From the NCBI RefSeq assembly GCF_021730395.1, contig NC_069371.1:71764001-71828000 (forward strand): 64,000 nucleotides of DNA, in the 5' to 3' direction. Positions 11,961-25,468 of this stretch are shown in pieces. The notes below the pieces were generated by a model that worked only from the letters and a program-made list of their open reading frames with translations, did no database searches and was not told where the DNA came from. The translations under genes and the position numbers were made by a program. The first letter of the stretch is position 1. Each line of letters opens with the position of its first letter. This DNA is from Mercenaria mercenaria (Eukaryota > Mollusca > Bivalvia > Venerida > Veneridae).

Positions 11961-13351
11961 GTCTTTCCTGTTCAAGTAAAGTACTCCGAAATCGTCTTCG
12001 AAACTAAACTAAACCATTCTCTACATATCCCAAGATTTTTATCTATATTTGGAAATTAGGAAACAAGTGACCATTTACCAACGGGTATACACAGCCTTTG
12101 TTACGGTCTGTTGCTGTTATATGATGACGAGATCTGAAAGTGATACTATGACATGTGGTAGAAATTCCAAACATGGATGTTGTAGAGTGTATCTAAGTTA
12201 ATGCGTAGTCGCACTCAGCTGATACTATAATCGACTCCTCTAGAGGGAGAGTATTGTAAGATACTGGTTATTTAGCGTATCATGTATAAAGAAGGTTAAG
12301 AATTTATTTGGAAAGAGTTATTATTAGCCCCGCTTTCATTATCCAGCGTCTCGCAGTTATACCACTGTGTCCACTCTGATGTTTTGGCACGTTCTGGGTA
12401 AAATGTATTCAGGCAGGTGTAAAAAATTATGCAATTAAATGGTATTAAAATCATAAACAACAAAATGAAAGATCACTATATAAACCGTTTCTTAATGTTT
12501 TATTTGTCTAAACTTAAGTCGACTGTAAAATGTAGAATATAAAACAGTTTTTGTTGGTTTGTTTTCGTTAACACCTTTTCACATATTACAAGCATTACCT
12601 TACATTAACGGTGAAACTTACTATATCGTAAGTACTAATCCGATTAATCATTAAATTTAGTTTGGAATATAGTGCAAAAACCTTTAACATGTAAAAAATT
12701 AAAAATGACAAAATGACAGCATTTTAAAATATCAGTAAAACGGTATCGGTGAAGCACCATGAATATTACGAGAATATTAAACACAAGCATATTTATCATA
12801 TCGTCACATTATGAACGTACGCCGTGGCGGTAATCTATAAATAACCCGGTACTGTCACAATCCGCGTATTATAGGAGCTATGTTTAAACGTATTTTAAGT
12901 TTTAATGTTTAAAGCCGTTCGTATATAATAAAATTAAGCTTAATATAAGATTGATTCAAGGCAGTGTCGCTATATTTTCTCAGCGTTTCGGTTAGTAAGG
13001 TAGTCGCGGCTCTTACCCTGGATGACAAAATTTAATAAATTTAAATACTTTTATAACCTATTTATTATTTCGGAAATTATGACACAGTTTAGGGGGTATA
13101 ACATTTAAAAACAATATAATAACAATAAATACTCCAGCCAAGACCCAGACATGTTCAAAAATAACACCCGGGCCTTGAATTAAGGTCCCTTTTTAACTAT
13201 ATCATATGAATCTAATTCTTTGGAATCGATCCAGGCGCCGACCTGTATCTGGCAACGGGTCTCAAAATTCAAATCTCGCTGGGCCTACGATTGATTAGTT
13301 AGACTGGAAACAGTCATAACTACGCAGCGCAGCGTAAACAAATAAGAATGA

Positions 13352-13590
13352 ATAAAACAAAACAAAACTTACCAGCGTTCCTGGTCTATACCAGTACAAA
13401 CGTGTTCCTGCAAGAGATTGCCAACTTCCTTTCATGAATCATACGTGGAGGATGAATGATTACAAACACAATGTTTTTTATCAAATCGTCACGAAGAACG
13501 TACGCCCGGCCCGGGATTAAAACTCATGACCCCGCGACCCGTAGACCTGCGTTTTTGCTTTTGCGGGTTGGCTAAACAGTATTTTGATCT
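13352..13590 (-). mobile_element. tRNA-derived SINE (minus), MetaSINE-like
   Basis: Read on the minus strand it has a degenerate tRNA-like head (..GGGTCATGAGTTTTAATCCC), then CGTACGTTCTTCGTGACGAT and the body found also at 46284-46575, ending in a GTTTTGTTTTGTTTTATT tail. It lacks the GTTAACTGCCC 3' part, so it is shortened or a subfamily. Confidence 0.75.
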
Positions 13591-16500
13591 GATCAAAATA
13601 TGCACAAGCGCCACGTGGTACCCAGGCCTAGCAAAATAAATGTGAGCTGAATACAAAATTGCACACAAAGACACTGTGACGCTATATTATTTAACGTTTT
13701 TCGGTGAAATACTGTAATATATCAGTTAAACCAAGTTGATAATGTTATTGTTTCAAAGCAGTGAAAATATCATTTCGTTGTTCGTTCGTAGGGAACTAAG
13801 TTTGAATCGGAAATTCATAACAAATGTATATATAGAGATCCACGCATACAACACTGTATCAGTAAAAGAAATCTAAATATACCATAGATCTTTTTTTCAA
13901 CTATCAAATCATTGAAAATGCACATAAAGGAACATTTGTTTGTTCAAGACCGAAATATATATCAACTGTGAAAATCATATCTTACATTGCATCGGTGAAA
14001 TATATTTCTCTGTTACATTGAGACAAACAAATACCGTCTATTGCTTTCTTTGTTATTGAAACTGTTGCTGTCAACAATTTACAAACCATTAATGAATCAT
14101 ATATGCGGTCGGAAAACACTTACGTAGGTATTCCATGAAGATGCAACTTTTATGTGTTATATATGAAGTACATGATATATGCGGTTCGGTGATGCCGGTA
14201 GTCGCGATCCTAAGGTCAAATTAAGGTCAGGAAATAAGGTCAAAGGTCATTGGGTGCATTTTTTTTTCAAATATTTCAGTAATATGACCTTATATATCGT
14301 CATACGTTTTTAAAAGCCAAAGAAAATCACACTTGTATTACTATGAATGACCTCACTTCATCCTAATACCCTATTCTTTATTAATGCCCAAAGTACAAAT
14401 CATGTATGGCCAGTCATGAAATCATATACGTGTATTCATCTTCATGTAAACCTAAAATTGAATCATCATTTTAATTGCCTAAGAACATTGGTTATTTCAT
14501 GATTGTATGCGATTTTTTAATATTGAAAGCTTTAAGTCTTATTTTTTACGAAGTAATCAAACATTATTTTAATTATTTCTCCTAATTATGATGCTCAGCA
14601 TTTGATAATTCTGGCCAATTAAATTATATACCTTATAGCAAAGCAGTTCACTAATACAAATACTTATTCCAAACTTAATAGAGAAATTACAAGTTGTGTT
14701 TTTCAATGATAATGATCATTTTTAGCAAAAGTACACAAATAAAAAAAAAACAACGAAAAAAAAAAGATAATTGCTGGATTTTATCAGAAATTAAAGAAGC
14801 GTTCAGATGCATTTTTAATAGATAAAGAAGGTATATAGACAGAAGGATGTTATATATTAAAATGCTTAATTCCTCTTGTGTTGTCTAAATAATGTTAACT
14901 TTCTTTTATGTATAATAAAATCTAGCAATAAAGATATATCATTGTTCAAAATACACAATAATTTATTTCTTCTGAAAGCTATGTGCCTGAATGCATTTTT
15001 TATATTTTTGATAATAAAAAAACCAGCAATAATGAGATATAATTGTTGAAAAACTTACTTTATTAAAATATGATAAAAACACTGTTGTATCTTATCACTT
15101 TTTTTATTTAGCCCCAATTCAATCAAGCTTTCTAAACTCGTTATAAAGGTGAGAACTGATTTGCTATAAAGGTGAGAAATGTCACCTGCAATTTATTTAC
15201 TGCACGGTAGCTATACAGTAGCTTATTATGATAAACAGAAGCAAGTCTACCAATGGTCCCGACTTGTGTATTGGCCCTTATCGCCAATACGCAGACCTTA
15301 TCATCTCCATAGGCCACATACCAGACATACCAGAATCAGTGTCTTTAATAAATGATCCAAAGTGGTATATAATCACACTATTGTATTTGACTATGAACTG
15401 AAATCACTTTATGCAAATTTGCTAATTTGCATATTCATTAATATTAATGAAAACGTCCAAAACCGTACAAAATATGATAAAAATGGACATGTATGAACAA
15501 TCATTACGTTGTATGTTCATCATGTTCATGACTTGAAACACAAAATTGAATCACATCATTTGCAGGATACTAATGAATGAACACACTTGTTTATTCAAGA
15601 TTGTATGTGTTTTTGTTGAGATACATGTATACAGCTTAAAGTGGGTGGGGTATTTTGGCGCCTAACCGAGAGTAATCAAACCCATAACTTCATTAGTTTA
15701 TTTCTTTTCCTTTTTAAATCAGCATGCTTTGATATTGCATTTAGATACATTATATAGCGCATATTAACCATAGCATACATTTAATGAAATACGAACATAC
15801 TTTTAAACCCACTGTTACATATGATATGTGTGTATGTGTTAACTACAATGGCGTGGTGTGTAACTCTTCTCAAAAGAAAGTATATACGGATATGCTTTGC
15901 TCATGCTCTTTTAGCATTTGTTGTAAATACAGTGAAACAAGTATTGTGATATACTAAAAAAGTCAGTTGGTCTACTGAAATGAGCTTGTAAGGATCCTAT
16001 ATCAGGATCTGTTGAGCCAGGAGACTGAAATTACAGCAGACAGTTTGTCAAAAATGGAACTTGGACATTTTTTATGCAATAAGTACGTTATAGTTTGAAA
16101 TAAATTAAACACAAATGCATTCCTAGTCTTTTATCATGTATTCGTCATTTGATTTTTTTTTACTTTTTAAACCGTTTCAAAAATATTGAATCACTGCATG
16201 ATATTTTCATAGTATCACGAGCCATAATTCAAGAAATGAAGTACTAGTATGTTTTTAAGACTTATGGTTGTTTATTGATAATTTGGTATCTTCAAACCCC
16301 TAACACAAATATCTACATAAAAATAAATAATAAAAAGCACAATAAAAAGTCACAAACGACTACATCTAACTTAGGAATGACTGATGAAAATGAAAAATGA
16401 TTTCTGGAGTATTTAAACAAAAATTAATATCAAAGTCAGTCCATGACATTCCAACAGTAAAGAATGGGGTTTGTTAAATTGAATGATTGATTAATATTCT

Positions 16501-17045
16501 TGATGCCCTCATTTTCGTAAAATCTGACACATATGTATGCGTGCGGAAAAGTAACTTCATTCAAAATTCAGACGCGGTGCCATAAAGGACAAACTTTCGA
16601 TTTGGGCTTTTTGATACATCTCAACTAATGTAGACATTAATTGTCACATCAACAAAGTGCGTTTCAACAGATAATTCCATTCTATATGACATTGATATCT
16701 GCCATTTAGTTAAGTCATTTAACTGTTATAGTTAAGACCACATTTTGTTTGTACAGGTTAAGATATATATTTATAACTTAAACTATACTACTGAAAAGGG
16801 ATTCACTGGCTAAGCTAGCAGATTAAATTATAATAGGCCTAAGTTATCCAAATGTCATCTTGTAGCATATCTGTATTATCAATACAAAACAAATGAAAAA
16901 TAGAATACTGGATTCTGGCGGGTGTTTAACTGCACGTTTAAGTTACGAATACATTACAATCACAAGTTATTAAAATGAAACAAAGAAGGAACAATGAAAT
17001 GATATTATAATGTTCAACTACCTTTTAGCTTTGACCGTATAATTC

Positions 17046-17259
17046 TTTAACCTTTAGCCTGCTGGCGGCAAGTGATTCTGCCTTTGCGACAAGTGCAGAC
17101 CAAGATCAGCCTGCACATCCGTGCAGTCTGATCATGGTCTGCACTGTTCGCTATCCAGTCAGTAAATATTCAGTGAACACCTCTTCTAATAACAAATGGT
17201 ATTGCCCAAACTGAATGATGGACCAGTCTATTTTAGAAATTTAGCAGGCTAAAGGTTAA
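17046..17259. mobile_element. short inverted-repeat MITE, TTAACCTTTAGCCTGCT family
   Basis: Ends TTAACCTTTAGCCTGCT and AGCAGGCTAAAGGTTAA are perfect inverted repeats. The centre holds GTGCAGTCTGATCATGGTCT. Related copies are at 19677-19865, 50872-51052, 59161-59370 and, partial, 1730-1800. Parts of the core (GATCAGCCTGC) resemble the ~237-bp palindrome, which suggests related families. Confidence 0.85.
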
Positions 17260-17432
17260 TACGTTAATTTAGTAAAACGTTTACGAGTTCATTAGTTTTA
17301 TTCTTACAAATCGGCTTAAATCTTTCACATATAACTTCCTCGTCCACTTAATAGAAAAGACTGCCAACAAGCCCGAGTTCAATTTTACATGTTGGCAAAA
17401 TCCTATTTATAATCTGCATATAAATCTTCTGT

Positions 17433-17607
17433 AGTCAAACCTGTCTATAACGATCACCCTTGGGAGAACTTAAACGTGGTATTTATTGGGAGGTGTCTTT
17501 ATTCACAGGTTAAAGTACACTGAAATTGTTAAAATTGGAAACAAAACTTGTGGTCTTTAGAGCCAGGTGGTCTCTGTTCAGAGGTGGTCTTTAACACAGG
17601 TTTGACT
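17433..17607. mobile_element. 175-bp MITE forming the gene B 3' flank
   Basis: Perfect 12-bp ends AGTCAAACCTGT and ACAGGTTTGACT. The interior has GATCACCCTTGGGAG and GGTCTTTAGAGCCAGGTGGT-type strings. It begins only 15 bp past the gene B stop codon, so the 3' UTR runs into it. Confidence 0.8.
17482..17503 (-). promoter_or_regulatory. candidate poly(A) signals of gene B, inside a MITE
   Basis: Two minus-strand AATAAA hexamers (plus-strand TTTATT at 17482-17487 and 17498-17503) lie 120-145 bp after the stop. Both are inside the 175-bp element. Their use is inferred. Confidence 0.4.
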
Positions 17608-17622
17608 GTATAATGTTAGTTA

Positions 17623-18212
17623 TCACACATGTGTGCAATAACTATATTCAAGCACGCTCTGAAGTGAATCTAAAATACGTATGTCTTGGTAAACATCATC
17701 GCCAAGAATATACGTGAAGGCGGAATTCGATGAGATTTCTACTAAATTAGTTATATTGGCGGCTAACCCAGCACCGACTGTGATCAAGAGATGGCCTGAA
17801 TCTTTTAGGCGCTGAGACTCGCTCTTAACTAACGTTAGATCAGCCACGTTTCCGGGAGAGAAAATAATGACCACTTTTCTGGATTTAAGCCGCGCACCCT
17901 TTGAAACAGAAAACCCTTCTGATGATAGATGTGTTAAAATATTATACACGTCTGTATTACTGTTCACCGCTACTTTAGTACCAGTGTTAATCTTTGATAT
18001 AAGAGCTGGTCCATTATCAAACTGGTCAAACTGAAATATAGTTTTGTACTGCTCGGAAAAAGTTGTATAACTAAACTGTATAGCGTCTGATCCAACATTT
18101 GACTGCTTTATCAAATGAGCTGCAGCTTGCATTTGTGTCTCGAAATTCGTCGCCCCGATGGTCGGCGATACATCCATAACTATGGCAACATCGGACACTT
18201 CATTTGTGCAAT
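17623..18212 (-). CDS. gene B VWA domain 2, degenerate MIDAS, stop
   Basis: 590-bp terminal exon (..SDVAIVMDVSPTIG.. to ..YCTHV and TGA). DVSPT and IIFSPG replace DxSxS and TDG, so metal binding is doubtful. The conserved sequon NITN is present. Confidence 0.9.
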
Positions 18213-21200
18213 CTGCAATATTGAAAGAAGTGTTTATTATTTAAACTGCTGAATACCATTGAAATGTGTTGGTGAAAACTGAATACTTTTTAACAGTGTA
18301 ATTGCCTATATAGAAACAGACAGTGAATCCGCTGCCATTTATAGCAATTCAAGAAAGTTAACATGTTTGTCCATATAGGACCTTTAAGAAGACTGAATAC
18401 TTTTAAATAGGGTTAATGCCCACATAAAAACAGTCAGTGAATCCGCTGCCATATATAGCAATTCAAGAAAGTTAACATGTTTGTCCATATAGGACCTTTA
18501 AGAAGACTGAATACTTTTAAAAAGGGTTAATGCCCACATAAAAACAGTCAGTGAATCCGCTGCCATATATAGCAATTCAAGAAAGTTAACATGTTTGTCC
18601 ATATAGGACCTTTAAGAAGACTGAATACTTTTAAATAGGGTTAATGCCCACATAAAAACAGTCAGTGAATCAGATGCACTTCGAGAAATTAAAAACCATT
18701 ATCCATTCAGGACCTTTTAAGAAAACGTGACCTTTTTGGAATATTTCAAGCAAAGGCTCAAGTCTTATAGACGGCACTATCATAAAAATATACGTACTTG
18801 AACATCCGAACATGGTATACTTGAGGAGATTTTGCAGAGCATCCGACGTATACATAGGAAACACGTGCCTCGGATATGTGGCTATGTCCAATAATTCTTC
18901 GTGATTTACAAAACGCCCTACTGCTATCGCATATATCCTGACACCGATAGATTTCAAGTATGCAGCCTGAAGTTTTGTATCACTTGGGTCGGAGGATAGT
19001 CCATCAGTAAGCACAATAACATAACGTTCGACAGAACTTCTTGCTCCTTTAGAAGTGCTGAATACATCGTCCTTTACTTTCTGTAACGCTTTTCCAGTGA
19101 AACTTGGACCCTCGTTCTTCATTTCTATAGCATCAACGGCGGCTAATAGCGTATCGTTATCTTGGTAATCGTTGAGGTAAAAATGTACGATTGGTTCTGA
19201 TGAAAATGTCACTGCACTAAACTGGTATCGATAATCAAGAGGACCAACGGGAAATTTTGAGATGAAATTCTTCATGAATTCTTTCTGTTCTTCAAATGTT
19301 TCATTTCCTTCACTCTCAGAGACGTCAACAACAAATGCTATGTCTGCATCTGTGTAAGGTGTACACACATCTGAAGCAAAAAGACAAAAGCCATTCATGT
19401 TAATTATGTTGATGTCTTAGATTTCTAATTGAAGCTATTTGTATTTCAAGGAAACATGAATGTTCACTGAATCCTCTAGATGCACTATATTATCTGAAAT
19501 ACAAGCTATATTTTAATCACTATGTATTAACTTAAAAGAAACTAACAACACTCTCTGGATATATAGGGTGTATGGTGTGCAAATATCTGCGATAAAAATA
19601 GAGAAGAATGACATACTGTATGCCTACCTTTACATCTGAAATTTTATCACGAAGCATTTTGATACAGACTTGAAATTTAACCTTTAGCCTGCTAAATTTC
19701 TAAAATGGACTGGTCCATCATTAAATTTGGACAGTTCCACTTCTTATTCAAAGGGATGTTCACTTCACTGAAAATTTATTGACTGAATAGCCATACCACG
19801 ATCAGATTTTAGTCTGCACTGGTCGCAAAGGCACAATCAATTGCAGCCATCAGACTAAAGGGTAAAGCACTGTTACTGAAACCATAATATAGAGGATTTA
19901 GAGGTGTACAGTAAGGCACTTTCTATGTAGTCCTAGCAATTGACTACATGGTCACACATGCAGTTATACATAGCTCAAATCGAAATATACAAATAACTTG
20001 AGAGTGTGTCTCACCAAACAACGCATGTTTCCCACAACTTAACACGCACAAATTGTAAAATGCAACAAATTAAGGGCCAAAAATTCAGTGATAATCACTA
20101 AACCATAACATTCCAAACGTTCGTATAGGAGAAGCCGCACAGACATCAAAGAATTGGACAAATCAAGGGCCAATACTCCGCTGAAAATCATTTAAATGAG
20201 ACATGTCAGTAATATGCATAACTATGCTTCGTACCGATCACTCGAGACACTTGGTGAAATTCAGCCCGATGGTATACGACAGGTAGTGTAAACACTGAAA
20301 AATACCTCAGATCAAGGGCAATAGCTCCGATGAAAATCACTGGACCGGAATATGCCGACAACATGCATAGCTAGGCTTAGCACTGATAACTCCTGTAACG
20401 TTTGGTGGAAATCAAGCCGTAAGCACGCTGAATATCACTAAATCGGAATATGCCCATGATGATGTCCACAACTAAGTTTTTCAATGATCATTTTATGTTT
20501 GGTATAAATTCTCCTGGTGGTATCAGAACTGCTGCCCGTACAAGATAAAATACGAACAATCAAGGGTCATAGCTGAAAATAAATGAACTGAAACTACTAT
20601 CAACATGCACAATTATGCTTGGCACTGATCACTCCTGTAAGGCTTAGTGGGAATCCACACAATAATAGATGAGATGTAGTGAAAATATCATTGAGTTCGA
20701 CGAACCAAGAGCTATAGCTCCACTGAAAAGCAAGGAACCAGAACATGCCGCGGATATGCACAACTATGCTTTCAGTGATCACTTTTATTAAGTGTAGGGT
20801 AAATTCGCTTGTGGTGTCAGACGAGTTGCGCGGATAAACTTTCTAACTGACTGGTTGAAAGCACAAAAGTAATACATCTCCTACTAGATAAAAGGCAAAA
20901 TTATCTATGTAACTGTTATTTGTCAGAGCAATCATAAGGAATTAACATTGTCCTTCGAGGAACTATGTAACTCATGGTTGTGTCACTATCTTATGTATTA
21001 AAATATCTTGGCGTTTCTTATTAAGCTATAAAATACCGTGGTCGAGTGTAGCATTATTTGTTATAAGAATTAAGAACTTGTTAGACTCTGGTTCTCCGTG
21101 CTGCCTCAGGAAAGTGGCCTTGGCTGTTATCCAAAACACCCATAAAATAACTATACCCTGTACCAGTCCTGACAATCATGCGTTTGTCCATGAAAACTTT

Positions 21201-24200
21201 AAATTGGAAACTGTAGCGTAACTTTCTGTAGCGTAACTTTCTATTTACTTACCAATGTTTTCACAGTTTGAACCTGTCCATCCATAAGAACATGAGCACA
21301 TGTAATCATAACCACCATTTATGTGAAAACATGTTCCACCATTGAGGCAATACTTAGCGCTTGAGCAGTCTGTAAATTAGATAATATTCAAGCTATATCA
21401 TTACATGTGTATATCAATATTCCAGCTATATCAACAATTAATTTCAATGTGAACATTGCCGGTAAAGGATTACTGTTAGGCTTTAAAACTGATCTAGACA
21501 CGTCTCGAAACCTGAAATATGTACTTGTAATTTTTTTTCATATCAAGACTAGAAGTTTCATGTAACTTCGATCTGTCGGCTTTAACAATGTTAACAGCGA
21601 TCGGAGTTGACTAACAAGCGAACCGTTTCACGCAAATTATCTTCTAAGATTTATACCTTCCAACAGCAATTTTTAAGTACCACGTGGCGGTCATTAAAAA
21701 GTCTACCCGTTATAAAGTTATATTTTCTGGTCCTTTGGAATCATTAGGTCCATTCAATATCTATGTACTTTCCATTACTCCCCACCGGGTCTGCTATTAT
21801 TTTACTAGGTTGCCTTCTGTGCTTACAGAATTCGTGGACCATACTGCCTATGCTATATCTAAAAGTGATATGGTTACATAAAAGGAACAGATATTTCAAC
21901 AGGGTGGTTACTACCGCAAGGGTTTGTACACCGGTTATATCAAGGTTATTCAGAATGTGGATCAACTAAAGACTAAGTCGAACAATGGTTTTCAAATTTA
22001 ATGAACATGACTCATAACAATGATAAATTGCCAGATGAAAGTTACAATACGAGAACATTATCAAAGAGTAAATTGTGACACCAGGTAAATGCATGAGAAC
22101 TGTGGTAAAATATAAATCGTTAGATTGGACGGAATAACCCAATTTGCGGGAGATGTTACTTCAATATTTTTGGGTGTTTCTTTTTTTCAAATTTACTGAG
22201 ACAGAAACGTAATACGAGCGCTGGTGAATAAAAGTGAAATAAATAATGCAACTACACAGTTAAGTTAGGGTTGCTGTACTTTTAATTATAACAAAACAGA
22301 ACAGTTCTGTGTCAGATAAAACCGTTCCAACATCATTGATTTCGACGCGCGCAGTTTGTGTCACACCCTAACCAAAGTATCAATAGATAACCCTACCTGT
22401 TTTTACTAAAAATATATCGGTGCTGTTATATTTTCTGGTCATTTGGATAACGGGGTAGATTCAGTTTTACTGCATTCTTTTTAAAACATTGACGATTCCA
22501 CTGATATTTATTGAAACGGGTAGATATCTAAAACATGTGAATAGATCCTTTGGTAACATACGCCATATATTTGCAGACTCAGTTTTTATTGAATCTGTTC
22601 ATGAGAGGTAATGTAATGTGCGGAACTCTATTACAGTAAAATAAATGTACTCCATGATAACAAAGGATATTACATGCTCCAGTCTTTTTCTGCCCACTCA
22701 TAACTCGTACAAATAGAAATAACGATAAATTATGTGTTAGAATCAAGTTGAAAACAATTAAATCTTGAACAAAACGTAAGTTTTACAGCTGGCAGATGCA
22801 TTCATCTTACCAATTATTTCACAGTTAGATCCCATCCAAAGCGTCAGAACAGTTACATGTATATCCTGTTCCTCCGTTTATCAAGTTACATGTTCCTCCA
22901 TTATGACAGTAAAGCGGACTTGAGCAATCTGAAAGGTAAATGGAATAAATCAGATGCTTGTAAAATTGATGCTGTCTACTGCAATCGATTCGTAAATTTA
23001 AAGCCTGGAACAAACATAAAAATTTAAATATAAAATCTACATGGTTTTAATCCAGGGTCAAACTTGAAGATAGAAGCTTATAAGAAATCCTATTTACTTA
23101 GCAAAGTCTACTTTTGAACAGGTCATTTATTTCAACAACAGTTGAAATAGTGATCTCTTAGTAACCATAAACGGAAAATGTAAATGTGACTAATTTAAAT
23201 GTTGAAGGTCGAACACAGACTCCGCCCGTATGGCAAACCTGACACCTATAAGAACGATTTTATTACATGAGCCGCGCTATGAGAAAACCAACATAGTGGG
23301 TTTGCGTGCAGTCTGGTTAGGATCCATGTTGTTCGCTTTCAAAGACTATTAGACGATTAGAGAAACTGTTAAATGTAAATATGATTTATTTAACGTTGAA
23401 AGTCGACCAAAGACTGCGCTTGATATGGATTTGATAACCAATTTCGGGACGAGCAAATGTTTTAGTTACCTACCCAAATATCCAGTCCAGACAAATACTT
23501 ATGCAAAAGAAATGTCAATTCAAGCACTGAACATTAGTCGGGAAATAAGTAAAAACTGGAAACTATACCCTGGTCGCTAGCACTGTTTTCCGATATGCTG
23601 AGTACCGCGCCAATGACTCGATTAAGGAATTTTTGAAAACTTGATTGGAAATAATATCTAATTTACCAATAAGTTCACAGTTAGACCCCATCCAACCGTT
23701 TGCACAGCTACATGTATATCCTGCTCCTCCGTTTATCAAGTTACATGTTCCCCCATTATGGCAATAAAGCGGGCTCGAACAATCTGAATGGTAAACATAA
23801 ACAACCAGATTTTAAAATCGACTGACCTGAAATCTTTGACTAATCAGTTTCGAGTTTTACAGAAATACAGATTATTTAAGGAAATTTGGTTTAACACAGC
23901 ATTTTGTAGAACAGTGTCAAGATAATGAAATTGAAATCACGCTTTAAAATAAAATAAATTAAGAAAAATAATCATATACCAATAAGTTCACAGTTAGATC
24001 CCATCCAACCGTTTGCACAGCTACATGTATATCCTGTCCCACTGTTAACCAAGTTACATGTTCCCCCATTATGGCAGTAAAGTGGACTGGAACAATCTAA
24101 ATTGAAAAACAAAACTTCAATTTTTAAACTGATGTTACCTGAAATTCTCAACAAATCAACTTAAAGTTATACAGAAATCTGCATTCTTTGGGGTAATTTT

Positions 24201-25437
24201 GTTTTGAAAACATTTTGTTGAACAGTTCCGAGATTTTAAATGGGATCAACACTTCGAAGTGAATTTGAAATAAGAGAAACAATTGTTTACCGATAAGTTG
24301 ACAGTTGGATCCCATCCAACCATCAGCACAGCTACACGAGTATCCTGTCCCACCGTTAATCAAGTTACATGTTCCTCCGTTATGACAATAAAGTGGACTG
24401 GAACAATCTGAATGTATCCATAATATCTTTTTGTAAGATAATCTAATCATTGATATCGTAATTTTTTATAGAACGCAAGTCAAATAAAACACGAGTTTGT
24501 AATTAAATTTTTTTCCGATGGTAAGCTATAATCATTTATTTATATGTTGTTTGTTGTCTTTAACTTTGCACCGACACATTTATAGGTCATATGGCGACTT
24601 TCCAGCTTTGATGGTGGAGGAAGACCCCAGATGCCCCACCATGCGTTATTTCATCACGAGTGGACACATGGGTAGAACCATCGACATTCCGTAAACCAGC
24701 TGGATGGCTTCCTCTCATGAAGAATTCAACGCCCCGAGTGAGGCTCGAACCCACACCAATGAGAGGCAAGGGATTTGAAGTCAGTGACCATAACCACTCG
24801 GGCACGGAGCCCCCTGCAATTACTTCATGCAGGAAACAGAACTCTATATAACCCTGGATTTTCTGCTACATAAATCGAGATGGTAAAATACAAATGAAAA
24901 TGATTTTCAATATCTGAAATACATTCACAACTAGAAAACAAAAAAATGTCTATTTGTCCCAAGTTAAAACTTAACCAGTTATTTGCGCATCTTCAGGCTT
25001 TTACAAAATAGAGAACGGGGAAGCAACTATTTGTCTATAAGTCAAATGATTCATATCAAGTCAAACCTTTGCATGTATCTCATGTTTCTCCGTTGTGACT
25101 GTAGAGTTTTAATAAACTATGAATTACATTTTTCATTTAAAAAAGAAGAAACAGCTTGTTACCAATGAGTTCACAGTTAGATCCCATCCAACCATCAGCA
25201 CAGCTACACGAGTATCCTGTCCCACCATTAATCACGTTACATGTTCCTCCGTTATGACAATAAAGTGGACTGGAACAATCTGAATGTATCCATTATATCT
25301 TTTTCTAAGATAACCTAATCGCTGATTTCGTAAAATGTTACAGAACGCAAGTAAAATAAAAGACGAGTCTATAACTAATTTCCTTCCGATCATAAGCTAT
25401 AATTTTGTCATTCTGCTTTGAAATTCATTTATTTTTA

Positions 25438-25468
<31 letters not shown>

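Larger units (their letters stand above)
10243..17622. other. intergenic region between gene A and gene B
   Basis: No supportable gene. It would hold the gene A promoter (minus strand, just above 10242) and the gene B 3' end. Recognisable contents are the 46-bp minisatellite (11313-11960), a minus-strand SINE (13352-13590) with a small related relic near 12795-12830, the inverted-repeat element at 17046-17259 and the small MITE at 17433-17607. The stretch 13600-17040 is AT-rich with no structure I recognise. Confidence 0.6.

Noticed and set aside
24587-24805. Open frames within the SINE (also 24660-24851, 27005-27223)
   Set aside because: They are readings of tRNA-derived SINE copies, not genes.
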